DNA of 64,000 nucleotides, taken from Madurella fahalii. Lineage: Eukaryota; Ascomycota; Sordariomycetes; Sordariales. Positions 21,223-32,570 of the stretch are shown here, one piece after another (the stretch's first letter is position 1; each line of letters starts with the position of its first letter). The DNA is taken from the NCBI GenBank assembly GCA_029876055.1, contig CM056879.1, positions 2,976,001-3,040,000 on the forward strand, read 5' to 3'. The position numbers were made by a program, and so were the translations under genes. Below the pieces are notes generated by a model. It did no database searches. It saw only the letters and a program-made list of their open reading frames with translations, and was not told where the DNA came from.

Positions 21223-23089
21223 ATGCCGCATTCTGTTTCGCCGGCTGGCGGAGACGGCTCGACCCCTCCCACAGCAACCTTGATGGAGGAAGAACCCACG
21301 GCCGCAACTGACGACAACCAGCTGGCGGAGGAAGACGTGGTCATGGCCGACGTCGATGAAGCTGAAATAAAAGTCGATGAAGCTGAAATAAAAGTCGATG
21401 AAGCTGAAATAAAAGTCGATGAAGCTGAAATGAAAGTCGAAGCAGCGGAACCATCAATGGGTGCTGCCTCGACCCAGGCAGAGGTAGATGGACCCGGGGA
21501 GCAGAAAAAGGTAGAGATCAAGTTGGAGGATCTGTTTGCCGGCGTCGACTCGGACGATGACGAGTTCCCAACCTCCAACAACCCACCAAATGGAGAGGCA
21601 CAAGAGCCCCCATCCTCTCAAGAGTATTTACTACCATCAGGTGCTCGACTGAAAAGCGACTCCCATGCTAACGGAGCACCAGAGATGTGGATCCCAGGAC
21701 CGGTAACGCCGAGCTTATGCGCATCTACTACCAGCGTCTATTCCCCTGGAGATACATGTTTCAGTGGCTCAACCACAGTCCTACCCCTAGCAACGATTTC
21801 AAGCACCGCGAGTTCAGTTTGTGGACGGGCGACGTGGTGTTCCGATACCTCTCATACACAACCTCTGATCTGTCAGCCAGCTCGTACACTCCCCTGCCAC
21901 TGCATCCGTTGACCTCTGCATCAGATTCCGCAAAGACGTACTACAGCGCTTGCCGGACCGTATAGAAATTGGCCCTGTCTACACAGCCAATCCCAGGGAC
22001 CGCAAGATCTTTCGCAACTCGACAGCGTTCCGGCCCCTTGCGAAAGAGTTGTGTTTCGATATCGATTTGACAGACTACGACGACGTCCGGACGTGTTGCG
22101 ACAAGGCCAACATCTGCACTAAGTGTTGGCAGTTCGTGACGATGGCCATCAAGGTTCTCGACATGGCTCTACGAGAGGACTTTGGCTTCAAACACATCCT
22201 CTGGGTATACTCGGGGCGCAGAGGTTGCCACGCCTGGGTGTGCGACAAGAAGGCCCGGGATCTAGATGACCAACAGAGAAAAGCAATCACGGGCTATTTC
22301 GACGTGATTCGTGGCGGCAAGGAAAGCGGCAAGAGGGTCAATCTCCGTCGGCCGCTGCACCCCCACCTGTCGTACGTTGATCCTCATACCTCGAAACCCT
22401 CTGCCTTCCGGAGTGGGTAACTTAACAGGCATCCACACAGGCGAAGCATCGACATCCTCAAAGACCACTTCCAAAAAGACATCCTCGAAGTCCAAGACCC
22501 TTGGAAATCCCCCGACAAGGCAGACTACCTCCTCCAACTCATCCCCGACCCGGAACTGCGCGAAGCGCTCCGCAAGAAGTGGAAGGACGCTCCCGGGCGC
22601 GCCTCGTCCCTCAAGTGGGCCGACATCGACGCCTTGGCACAGGCCAAGGCGAGTAAGACGCTCGACCCCAAGGACTTGCTCGATGCCAAGCAAGACATTG
22701 TCCTCGAGCACACATACCCCCGCCTTGATGTCGCCGTCAGCCAGCACCTCAACCATTTGCTCAAGAGCCCCTTTGTTGTGCACCCAGGTACTGGCCGCGT
22801 CTGCGTGCCCATTGACCCGCAGTCGTTTGAACAGTTCGACCCGCTCAACGTACCCACCGTGCAAGGGCTGGTGAAGGAGATTGATGCGTGGAACGAGACA
22901 GCAGCGGCGGTCGAGGCAGAAGAGGCAGGGGAGGGCGCGGGAAAGCACGTTCTAGACTGGGAGAAGACGAGTCTGAAGCCGTTTATTGACCATTTCCGGT
23001 CTTTCGCTATGGGGTTGATGAAGGATGAGAGAGAGATCAAAGTTAAGCGGGAGCGTGAGGAGGAGCAGGTTGAGTCCCTAGAGTTTTGA
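21223..23089 (+). CDS. PRI1: DNA primase small (catalytic) subunit
   Basis: Four exons, 21223-21623, 21683-21871, 21925-22371 and 22441-23089, encode 561 residues. The primase core starts in exon 2 (ELMRIYYQRLFPW...FKHREFSLWTGDVVFRYLSY). It continues with RIEIGPVYTANPRDR and the catalytic acidic motif CFDIDLTDYDD, then a Cys-rich zinc site (CCDKANICTKCW) and HILWVYSGRRGCHAWVCD. Late blocks include RVNLRRPLHPHLSRSIDILKDHF across the third junction and HTYPRLDVAVSQHLNHLLKSPF. The enzyme makes RNA primers with PRI2 and DNA polymerase alpha. A ~135-residue acidic N-terminal extension is unusual and includes four tandem VDEAEIK units; it makes the protein longer than the usual 400-500. Exon 1 was joined by phase (CAAGA|GTATTT to CACCAG|A). 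Donor GTCAGC of intron 2 is weak but frame-required. Confidence 0.9.
21352..21435 (+). repeat. 21-bp tandem repeat (x4) in PRI1 exon 1
   Basis: Four near-identical 21-bp units starting GTCGATGAAGCTGAAATAAA encode VDEAEIK, VDEAEIK, VDEAEIK and VDEAEMK. A degenerate fifth unit (VEAAE) follows. This is an in-frame coding minisatellite. Confidence 0.95.
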
Positions 23090-23318
23090 GGAAGATGCAG
23101 GTCTTGGTTGTGTAAGGTTCGATTGGCATAGGCACATTGTCGCTCTGCTGAACTGAGAAGGATTTGACAAGTTAGTTACGGGGTTGGTCGACTAGCCAAA
23201 CACGGAAGCGGTATCACAAATCTACTCAAGGAAGAAGCTGGTAAGTCAATGCTATGTATAGGGGTATCTTCTTACTAGTATATACATAATTCACCGATTG
23301 GCTTGGTTTTGCTGCTAG

Positions 23319-24617
23319 TCACTGAGATACAGCTTGCTTCGGGGCAACAGGCTCATCTCCTCTAGGACTTTCTCTGTGGCAATCCGTTGGTGCCAACTCC
23401 CTCGACAGCAACCCCTCTGCTGCGTCCACATCCTGGCCAACGCCATCTTCCTCTTTCGCCGCCTTTTCCGAGTCTCCATTCTTCAAGGTGCCTCCCTTGC
23501 GTTTAGGGATTACGTCCATGAATGCCTTTCCCCAGTCACCGCACTCGAGCCACTTGGCCATGATTTCCACCACTTGATTGGTGGTCAAGACATATCGGCT
23601 CTGCATCGCCATGTATTCACCGATCGGCAACTTGGCGGTTCGGACCTTGTACTCCCTAGCTCTTTTGTAACAGAGGCCCTTCTCCCTGTTCCTGTCTACT
23701 AGCCCGCCAATGATGTAGCTGGTGTTCGCCTCCAGTCTGTCAAGAGTATAAGGTGAATCGGAGGTGAGATAGACGATAGACTTGTCAACGTCATCGGCGT
23801 CAGGTGCGGGCGTGGCCGCGGTGTTGGCTCCGTTACTGGAATCCGCGGTGACCTCTTGATTGTTCTCACTTGGCTTGATCAGATCAATTACTTCGCCACC
23901 GTGCGGGCTTGTCATTTGCTCATATGCTTGTTTCGCGGCCTGCCTAAAGTCGCCCTCGTGAATGCCGACATTTTTCCAATTCTCGTGTGTATTCTTGAGG
24001 ATCGTCTCAAATCGGTTCTTGAGCTTGCCCTTCCACGAACTGATGTGCAGGCTCGCCTGGTACTTGGATTTGCGGTTCATGGCGTAGGACCGGACGATCT
24101 GGCTCGACAACGAGACAATCTCGGGGTCACGCATATATTGCTCAAAGTCGCAATCGATAATGAACGAGACGGGTACCGGGCGGTATATCCAGGGCTCCTT
24201 CGTCTGCAGTACCGTCGCGGGGTCGATGCCGGCGGCCTCGACCTCGGCCATTTTGGCTTCCTTTTCTGCGCGCTTCCGGGCTTGCCGCTCGTGCCGCTTG
24301 TCCTTGCGCTTCGCCTTCCGATCCTCCTTGTATTCCTCCCACTGTTGTTGCCGCCTCAACCGCTTGAGCTGATTCTTGGACAACGGTTTGTTTGTGGAAT
24401 GTTCGGTATCCCCAGCGTGCGTTGCGCTCGTCTCGTTGGCCGGGGGTCCTTGGTCATCGTCGTCAGAAGGTGACTTCTTTTTGGCCGCGTGCTCGAGCTC
24501 CGCCTCTGCCTTCCGCTTGCCATTGCCAGCCAGTGCCGGGCCGGAACTGTGAACGGGCTCCGAGATATCGACCATACCAATATCCACGGAAGTGTGCTGC
24601 GATTCTTCGGTTACCAT
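23319..24617 (-). CDS. TRM10: tRNA (guanine-9 N1) methyltransferase Trm10
   Basis: A single-exon gene of 432 residues if translation starts at the ATG at 24617 (MVTEESQHTSVD). A disordered N-terminus and a strongly basic Lys/Arg-rich helix (~100-150, NQLKRLRRQQQWEEYKEDR) precede the SPOUT domain of the Trm10 family. Motifs are FIIDCDFEQYMRD, QIVRSYAMNRKSKY, IVYLTSDSPYTLDRL, YIIGGLVDRNREKGLCY and the AdoMet-pocket-like TAKLPIGEYM, then LTTNQVVEIMAKWLE. The enzyme methylates G9 of tRNAs with AdoMet. A ~55-residue insertion rich in Ala/Asn/Asp separates two blocks of the domain. The acidic C-terminal tail is common in fungal members. It is divergent from MSH2 with 351 bp between starts, so the two may share promoter sequence. 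Confidence 0.93.
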   Translation of the reverse strand: MVTEESQHTSVDIGMVDISEPVHSSGPALAGNGKRKAEAELEHAAKKKSPSDDDDQGPPANETSATHAGDTEHSTNKPLSKNQLKRLRRQQQWEEYKEDRKAKRKDKRHERQARKRAEKEAKMAEVEAAGIDPATVLQTKEPWIYRPVPVSFIIDCDFEQYMRDPEIVSLSSQIVRSYAMNRKSKYQASLHISSWKGKLKNRFETILKNTHENWKNVGIHEGDFRQAAKQAYEQMTSPHGGEVIDLIKPSENNQEVTADSSNGANTAATPAPDADDVDKSIVYLTSDSPYTLDRLEANTSYIIGGLVDRNREKGLCYKRAREYKVRTAKLPIGEYMAMQSRYVLTTNQVVEIMAKWLECGDWGKAFMDVIPKRKGGTLKNGDSEKAAKEEDGVGQDVDAAEGLLSRELAPTDCHRESPRGDEPVAPKQAVSQ

Positions 24618-24968
24618 GCTCAAAGGAAGAAGCCGGTGGCTAGCTGGTTCGGCACGGTTCCCAGCGGCTGATGGGTGTTTCCCGGCAAGGCGGGGTTGCT
24701 GCAATCCAATAATTTTCTGCCTGGGTGCCACTCGGCAGAATTAGCCCACCCGATCTAGGCAGGCGGTGGGCTTGCTGACCGCCCATGGGACGCGCCCGAC
24801 GCGTCTTCCAAAAGCCCGACTTTAATTGAAGCGCATCGTTCAGTGGACCAGTGTCGCGCTGCTGCAACCTACTCCTGCGTCCTCCGACCCCAAAGATCCT
24901 CCCGACTGCGGACGATGCTACCTCGCGTTGCATGTTTTCTGAACTCTACCCTTTGAGCCATAGCCAAA
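24618..24968. other. Divergent promoter region TRM10 / MSH2
   Basis: Compact shared 5' region. It holds ACGCG at 24790-24794 and ACGCGT at 24799-24804. No gene was recognised. Confidence 0.5.
24790..24804 (+). promoter_or_regulatory. ACGCG pair (MCB-like) upstream of MSH2
   Basis: ACGCG at 24790-24794 and ACGCGT at 24799-24804, 165-180 bp before the MSH2 start. The hexamer context GACGCGTCTT is identical to the PRI1 site at 21071-21080. Function is inferred from yeast MBF targets. Confidence 0.5.
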
Positions 24969-27893
24969 ATGTCTTCGAGACCGGAATTGAAGGCTCGTAT
25001 TTACCTTTTCCCCTTCTCCCATGATCTTGCTGCTGACAAGACGGAATCACGGCAATAGGTCGACGATGAGCATGGATTCATCCGCTTCTTCAAGTCTCTC
25101 CCGCGCGTGGACGACGACGTAATACGCATCTTCGATCGAGGAGACTGGTACACCGCACACGGAGAAAATGCCAACGTTATTGCGCGAACTGTCCGTTTAG
25201 CATTCCGTCTCCTTCGTATGATCATCTCTGACTTTGAATGGCAGGTCTACAAGACTACTTCGGTCGTGAGACAGCTCGGACGGAACGACCATACAGGCTT
25301 AGCCTCTGTCACTATGACCGTCACTGTCTTCCGACAATTCCTCCGCGAAGCTCTGTACAAGCTAGGCAAACGGGTCGAGATCTGGGCAAGTCCCAACGGC
25401 AGGATGAACTGGAAGATTGCTAAGCAAGCTTCACCCGGCAACCTGCAAGATGTCGAGGAGGATCTGGGCAGCCTGTCCGAGGCTGCGCCTGTAATACTGG
25501 CTGTCAAGATGTCAGCCAAGGCCACAGAGGCCCGGACTGTTGGGGTGTGTTTCGCAGACGCCAGTGTCAGGGAACTGGGAGTCAGCGAATTTCTCGACAA
25601 CGACCTATACTCAAACTTTGAGGCCTTGTTGATCCAACTCGGCGTCAAAGAGTGTCTCATTCAGATGGAACGGGCCGAGAAAGACAAGGACCCAGAGCTT
25701 GCGAAGCTGAGGCAGATCATCGACAACTGCGGCATCGCCATATCTGAAAGGCCAGTTGGTGATTTTGGCACCAAAGACGTCGAGCAAGACCTAGCGAGGC
25801 TGCTGAAGGATGAGCGGTCGGCGACGTTGCTACCGCAGACCGATCTGAAACTTGCTATGGGCTCAGCAGCCGCCTTGATAAAGTACCTCGGTGTCCTTCA
25901 CGACCCTTCCAACTTTGGACAGTATCAGCTCTACCAGCACGACCTAGCCCAGTTCATGAAGCTTGACGCAGCAGCGCTCAAGGCGCTTAATCTGATGCCC
26001 GGCGTAAGGGACGGCGCCAAGACCATGAGCCTGTTCGGATTGTTGAACCACTGCAAGACACCAGTAGGAAGCAGGCTGCTCTCGCAGTGGCTGAAGCAGC
26101 CGCTCATGGATAAAGCTGAGATTGAGAAACGTCAGCAGCTCGTCGAGGCATTCGCAAACGATACGGAGCTCCGGCAGACCATGCAAGAGGAGCACCTTCG
26201 GTCGATCCCCGATTTGTACCGCTTAGCGAAGCGGTTTCAGCGCAACAAGGCAAACCTAGAGGATGTCGTCCGAGCATACCAGGTCGTCATACGTCTGCCC
26301 GGTTTCCTCGGCACCCTCGAGGGAGTGATGGATGAAGCCTACCGCGATCCCCTGGACGAAGCATACACCAGCAAGCTCCGCGAGCTATCCGACAACCTAT
26401 CCAAGCTGCAAGAAATGGTCGAGACAACCGTCGACCTTGACGCATTGGACAACCACGAGTTCATCATCAAGCCCGAGTTCGATGATAGCTTGCGAATTAT
26501 CCGGAAGAAGCTCGACAAATTGCGAACGGACATGGACAGAGAATTCGCCGATGCTGCGAACGACCTCGGCCAGGAAAGGGACAAGAAGATTTTCCTCGAG
26601 AACCACAAGGTCCACGGATGGTGCATGCGTCTAACCCGGACGGAAGCCGGCTGCATCCGGAACAAATCCCGGTACTTGGAATGCTCGACCCAGAAGAACG
26701 GTGTCTACTTCACAACCAAGACCCTTCAGGGCTTTCGCCGCGAATTCGACCAACTATCTCAGAATTACAACAGGACGCAGAGTGGCTTGGTGAACGAGGT
26801 TGTTGGCGTGGCGGCTTCTTACAGCCCGGTACTCGAGAGGCTTGCTGGCGTGCTCGCTCACCTAGACGTGATGGTATCCTTCGCCCACTGCTCCGTGCAT
26901 GCGCCCATTTCCTACGTCAGGCCTAAGATCCATCCACGCGGAGAAGGTCAAACAATCCTGACGGAAGCTCGCCATCCCTGCATGGAGATGCAGGACGACG
27001 TCCAATTCATCACCAACGACGTCGAGCTGACGCGGGATAAGTCCTCGTTCCTCATCATCACCGGCCCCAACATGGGCGGCAAGTCGACCTACATCCGGCA
27101 GATCGGTGTGATCGCCCTGATGGCCCAGATCGGCTGTTTCGTGCCCTGCAGCGCAGCCGAGTTGACCATCTTCGACAGTATCCTGGCGCGGGTTGGAGCC
27201 AGCGACAGTCAGCTCAAGGGCGTGTCGACCTTCATGGCCGAGATGCTCGAGACGGCCAACATCCTGAAGTCGGCCACGGCCGAGAGCCTTATCATTATCG
27301 ATGAGCTAGGCCGCGGCACGTCGACGTATGATGGCTTTGGCCTCGCCTGGGCTATCTCGGAGCACATCGTCAAGGAGATTGGCTGCTTCGCCCTGTTCGC
27401 AACGCATTTCCACGAGCTCACAGCCCTGGCAGAGCAGTACCCGCAGGTGCGGAACCTGCACGTCACGGCGCACATCAGCGGGACGGATAGCGGCTGCGGC
27501 AACAAGCACAAAACCAAGGCCGACGAAAAGCGCGAGGTCACGCTCCTGTACAAGGTGGAGCCGGGCATCTGCGATCAGAGCTTTGGCATCCATGTTGCCG
27601 AGCTGGTGCGCTTCCCGGACAAGGTCGTCCGTATGGCCAAGCGCAAGGCGGATGAGCTCGAGGACTTCACCAGCAAGCATGACGACGACGCCGGTGGCCT
27701 CGGCGTCAGCTACAGCAAGCGCGACGTCGAGGAGGGCAGCGCCCTGCTCAAGGATCTGCTCGTCCGCTGGAAGGATGAGGTCCGTGCTGGGCAGATGACC
27801 AAGGAGGAGATGGTGGCGCGGATGAAGGAACTGGTAGCGCAGGATGACAAGCTGTTGGCGAATCCGTTCTTTCAGAGTGTGAAGGCTCTGTAA
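24969..27893 (+). CDS. MSH2: DNA mismatch repair protein MutS homolog 2
   Basis: Three exons, 24969-24992, 25059-25190 and 25245-27893, encode 934 residues. The N-terminus MSSRPELK joins VDDEHGFIRFFKSLP, then DRGDWYTAHG and the mismatch-binding/connector domains. The ATPase shows Walker A GPNMGGKSTYIRQIG (~660), STFMAEMLE, Walker B IIIDELGRGTSTYDGFGLAW and FATHFHELT. The C-terminal helix-turn-helix region follows (SFGIHVAELVRFP). MSH2 pairs with MSH6 or MSH3 to recognise mispairs. Intron 1 is problematic: frame and homology demand a join after LK, giving a 66-bp intron starting GCTCGT rather than GT and ending ATAG. Intron 2 is 54 bp, has no stop and keeps frame; I treat it as an intron because ARTVYKTTSV is the family sequence. 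Length matches fungal MSH2. Confidence 0.93.
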
Positions 27894-28573
27894 GACAGCC
27901 ACCGAGTCTTTAACACCTGGTATAAGGTGTGCTAGGCAGGTTTCTTCGGTACGGGTATGCTTCTGCATGGCATGGATTCAGATTAGCTCGGGTTTTTGCT
28001 GGGGGTTGAGGTTGAGAGTACACGGAGATTAATAATAGTTTGATTCATCTATGTGCCTAGTTCAAAGGGTAACTGGCATCTGGACTGCTATCACACCTCT
28101 TGAGACCAACCAGGGGCTGGAATGCTAGGATTCATCCGCATTTAGCTCACAAAAGTTCTTTTCGATAAACAATGCTGTATATGACAGCACTTCTCCCAGG
28201 TCTCATCCAGTCGACGACAGTACATACGGGTCATCAGTTCGGCGAAGGTCAAGGGGTACCCGCCTTCTTCACCTGCACAGCTTCATTGACTTCCCCTTGT
28301 CTTGACTTCATACGCAGCCGAACGGAAACAACCATCACAGTGTTTCAAGTCACACGTACCAATCTAGCCGCTACGGGAATCCGGACAACTGCTGTGACGC
28401 TTATCGGAAACGAGAGAGGCAATAATAGCAATAGCGATCGAGATACTCCATAGCACAAGTAACTCAACTCCGTCGAGACACGCTTGACATACTGATACGA
28501 GAAGTCCAGACGCCTAATGCGAAGCCAACCACATCCATGACAGCGCCTCGGCGGCTAGATACTCCTTTACCCT
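27894..28573. other. Convergent intergenic region MSH2/UBP2
   Basis: 3' flanks of two converging genes. Nothing else was recognised. Confidence 0.5.
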
Positions 28574-31500
28574 CTAGGCACTTTTGTCAGGAACGAGCGG
28601 TGGCATATCCACATCCTCCACGTGCGCGGCGGCAGCCGTGTCCTCTCCACTGCCGGTCATCACAACGTCTTCATTTTGCTGCTGGTGCGGGCGGCGTGGA
28701 ATGCTGACGAGGTTCTGGACATCCTCGGCCCGGACGTACGCGAGGTAGTATGGCTCGCCTTTGGTGTTCAGTTCCCCAAAAACAAACTCAGCTGGATGGA
28801 CCGAAACGGTGGTATCGTTGTATTTGCGCCAGATGTCACGCTCGAAGTCGTGAATCCAAACCCAGTAGTGGCCAGCAGACGCGGTGGCACCCGCGTGGCA
28901 AACGACGGCATGGAGACGATAGGCGACTTTATGGCAGCTGCTAAAAATCTCATTTCGCTCGGCGGCCAAGCGGTCCCTCTCAGTAGCTTCCTCTGCGTGG
29001 AACTTGCTCCAGAACTCATCGAGGTCGGATGGCGGTTCTTGCACGCTTCCATCTGCAGTCGGCTGTGACTCTGTCCTAAGCTTTGCTCGAGGGGTCTCTG
29101 GCTTGACAACCTCATACTTTTCCATCAGCCGCTCGATTGCAGGGTCAAGGTCCGTTCCATCTTCATTTAGTTCGTTATCCACGGTCCCACCAACGGATGA
29201 TGGCAGTTTTCCAACTGGGACATCTAGCCCTCCTATGACCAGGAACCCGTCAATTTCATCGTCAGCAAAGTCATCCGGTGTAATGGACTTCGAAGATATT
29301 CGGGCCTCGGCCTTGGGTGCTCCAGGAAGATCGTTGGCCACGGGCTTTCCGAGCTCATTAAGTCTCGTTTTGATGTCCCACCCGCGCTTCCGGGCCTTGA
29401 ATAGGGGTGATTCCGGATTAGGAGCGTCCATAAAGCGGTCGAGGTACAGCGTCTCGGGTATGACAATTGGGTTCGCATTCTTCCTGACACCGTCGGAGCG
29501 CTGAATACAGATGTGGAAGTGGGGTGCTGGCTTATCGATGGTTGTAAACGACAAGAGATTGCCGGGCAATGGTTCAAGATCGAATGAGTTCGTTAACGCT
29601 TCGTAAAGGTCCCGTGTTCCTGACTGAGCTGGATAAGCCGTCACCCAGCGATCCGACCTGCTGGTCCGGTTCCAGACCGTCTCGCCGATCTTCTTCCGAT
29701 TGTCGATGAAAGTCGAAAAAAACGCCTGTTCTATCGGATCACGCATCCCTTCGGAAAGACCAATATGGGCAACCTTGAAGGCCGCCCTGAGATGGTCAAT
29801 CGCATTTCCCATGACTTCATCAACATCCATCTGGTCTGAACCGACGTTGGGCTTGTCAAGCTCTGCAGCTAACTCTTCAACAGTGAGCTTTGATGTTTTG
29901 GTAGCCCCATCCTCGGCGCGATCCCCAGCACCACTGATGGGTGCTTCTCCCTCATGATGATCCGCAGCTGCGGCAGTGTCCTTGTCGATACGCTGGTTTG
30001 CGCTTGTGATGGCCAATGGGGCTTCACCGTCGGTTTGGTTTACTAAAGTTTGCGAGCTGTCTGCGCTCGCGGTTTCGGACTGTTCGACCTCCACCATCAG
30101 TGCGAATGGGGCCTTCGTGTTGGGGGTCTCGCCTGAGCGGGGCGGCAGTGGTGGCGCATCGGTCACGTTGCTTGAGCCTGCCTCAAATTTGGCATCTGCT
30201 GACCGTGGCCGCAGTTTCTCCGGTCTCAACAAGGCAGCGTTGGCAAGGCGTTGTCTTGGTGTGATGGAGCTCGTCTCGGACGCATTTAGCTCCTTGAAAA
30301 GGGTGCTCAGCTCGCGCGTGACTGGACGATGAGCTTAGTATCATAAGGAGAGAATCAAGTACCATGAGGGGGACTAACACTCATGCCCAACAAAGGCCCT
30401 TCCCGTCTCCAAGCCGGACTGGCTCGCGCTGTTGCCGCTGCTGGTGCTCCTGTGCAGCAAATTTCTCAAGTTCGCCTCGGTCGGCTCCAGCACCGGCAAG
30501 TCCGATTTTAAGGCCAGGTCCCTGACGGCATTAACCGAGTAGAAATACTGGAGTATGCTGTTGAGGTAACAGGTGTTCCGTAGGTTGGCAAGACCAACCG
30601 GGATGTCCATGTCTACAGCTCTACCAGCGCCCCCCACGGCGCCAATGTCTTTTCCCGAGGAACTTGGTGGGTGGGATGGCCCAGTCGAAATAGGATTGCG
30701 GCTTGATTCCAGCTCGGCGACGATTTGATGGAAGGCGACAAGGTTGGGGTCATCCGGCGGCCGACTGGAAGCAATAGCACGAAGTGCCAGAAGGACAAGG
30801 CTCTCATCCATCTCCTTCTCGATTATCAGCTCTACTCCTACACCATGGAAAGAGGAATTAGTTGTGCATCAGAGACGTACCGATGCCACACTCTGTGCCG
30901 CTGCTCCGATGTTGTCCAAGGGCCATTCGGGCTGGACACCCAAGTAATCACAAGCCTCGGACAGTTCCATGTCTTTGTTGTACACCTCCTCCCTGATTAT
31001 CGTACTCCCTTGATCTAACGCAATTAGTGCCAGGGCCCGTCGGTGGTCCGCCTTTTGCGCTGGAGACTGTTCTCTATAGTTCTTGTACACGCCAATGAAG
31101 AAAGATGGCGGCTCCCGACGATTTCGTGAGAGCCCGAAGTGTGCATATGCTCTCTCAATGGGGTCAGCGCCAGACGCCGGTGCGCTTGATTTTTTCTGCT
31201 TCTCTTCCAGTCGGCCTTGCTCGTTGAAGACGAACATCTGGAGTTCCTCGCCCCTGCGACCAGCCAAGCTGCCGAGCGCTCCTAAGTATACTAATACGTG
31301 CTCGGGGTCTGTTTCCGTCTGTCTCCTGTATGCAAATTTGAGCATGGCATCGTCCGCGCTCACCGGTGCGCCGAGAGTCCAAAAGTGCTGCCACTCGTTG
31401 TTGTCAACGGGCAACGCGCTCACAGAGCACGGGACCTTGTCACAACCCAGGGCTTTCTCCAGTTGGTCACGAGCCGAGATGGGCCTAACCACGGGTGGCC

Positions 31501-32570
31501 CATCCATGGGAGGCTTGTCATCGAGCACGCTCTGCACCTCACTTCTCACATCTTCGTAGAACGCCCTGGGAGAAGCAAGGGGTGTTTTGCCTTCCTGATG
31601 TGACAATCTTGGTGGCACCCAGTACGTATCAAGCGTATCCTCATCGTACTCCTCCTTGAACCCCAAGTGTCGGAAGATGTCGTTGCAGGCCGGGCCGAAC
31701 TGGATCAAGAAGGTCTTGTTACGACATGAAATTCTCTTCTGAGAGCCTGTGCCGTCGTCGTTCAGTATATTTTTCAGGTACTGGTTGAGGGTGGAGAGCG
31801 CTGTGGTCATGTAGAGCTTCTCCTTCTCTGGGGTCGTATCCTTGTATCGCTCCGGGTCTTCTTCTCTGGCTATTCTCAGCGACTCCTTGATCCGGGTCTG
31901 GTCCATGATCATCTGGATCCACTCTGGTTTCAGCCGGGGAAATGTGATCTCGAGCTCGACAGTCATATTGCAGAGCGAGCAAACGTATCCCACCCGGCCC
32001 CGAAGAGGGCGAAGTTTGGTTGACTGGTCGCATTCGGCTTGGGCGGCGTCAAGGTCATACCATTCTGGGCGGTGCTCAAGGAGGTGGTGCTGGAGATGGG
32101 CCGTGTTGTCCTCATAACCACCAGGGCCGCCAGGTGTGACCTTGAAGACGAAGTGGTAACGGCAATACCTGCACATGCACGACAGCAGTACCCTGCCCAG
32201 CGCCTCCGGGTCGTGGGCCTCATCATAACTCTGGGACCAGATGATGACAAGGTCGTGCTCGGGTCCTGCGTTGGGAAGAGGGGGGAATGCTCGCAAGGCA
32301 GAGCATTCGGTTGGCGGCCCGTTCTGCTGCAGGATCCCAGCGAACCAGTCCTGGATGAGCCGAGAGGCTAAGCGCCCGCCTGGGAAGAAAAACATGAGCC
32401 TTTACGGGTCAAAACTAGCTTGCTGGGAAGTAGCCCTTACCACCGTTCGGTGCTCCTAACTCTGTGGTAGACACCACTATTGAGGGTAGGTTAGACTCCA
32501 ACGCCGAGACTTCATCGCGATTAACGAATGCCAGCGTCTGGTTTGCAACATCATAAACGGGAAAGTCCAT
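28574..32570 (-). CDS. UBP2: Ubiquitin C-terminal hydrolase Ubp2-like
   Basis: Four exons, 32570-32441, 32379-30881, 30829-30379 and 30321-28574, encode about 1275 residues, close to yeast Ubp2 (1272). Exon 1 encodes MDFPVYDVANQTLAFVNRDE; splicing GGTG|GC gives NGGGRLASRLIQDWF. The N-terminal half has a Cys/His-containing region (CMCRYCRYHF, YVCSLCNMTVE). The USP Cys box is NLRNTCYLNSILQYF (~630) and the His box is HAGATASAGHYWVWIHDF (~1180), followed by EPYYLAYVRAEDV. Between them is a long low-complexity insertion. Yeast Ubp2 trims K63-linked chains with Rup1 and opposes Rsp5. The exon 3/4 junction (GAGT|GTTAGT to CCAG|TC) restores HEFTRELSTLF. The exon 2/3 acceptor is ambiguous by a few bases; 30830-30880 keeps frame. 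The gene is divergent from NUO-21.3. Confidence 0.9.

Noticed and set aside
22262..22948. 228-codon minus-strand frame opposite PRI1
   Set aside because: Antisense shadow of primase exon 4 and its intron.
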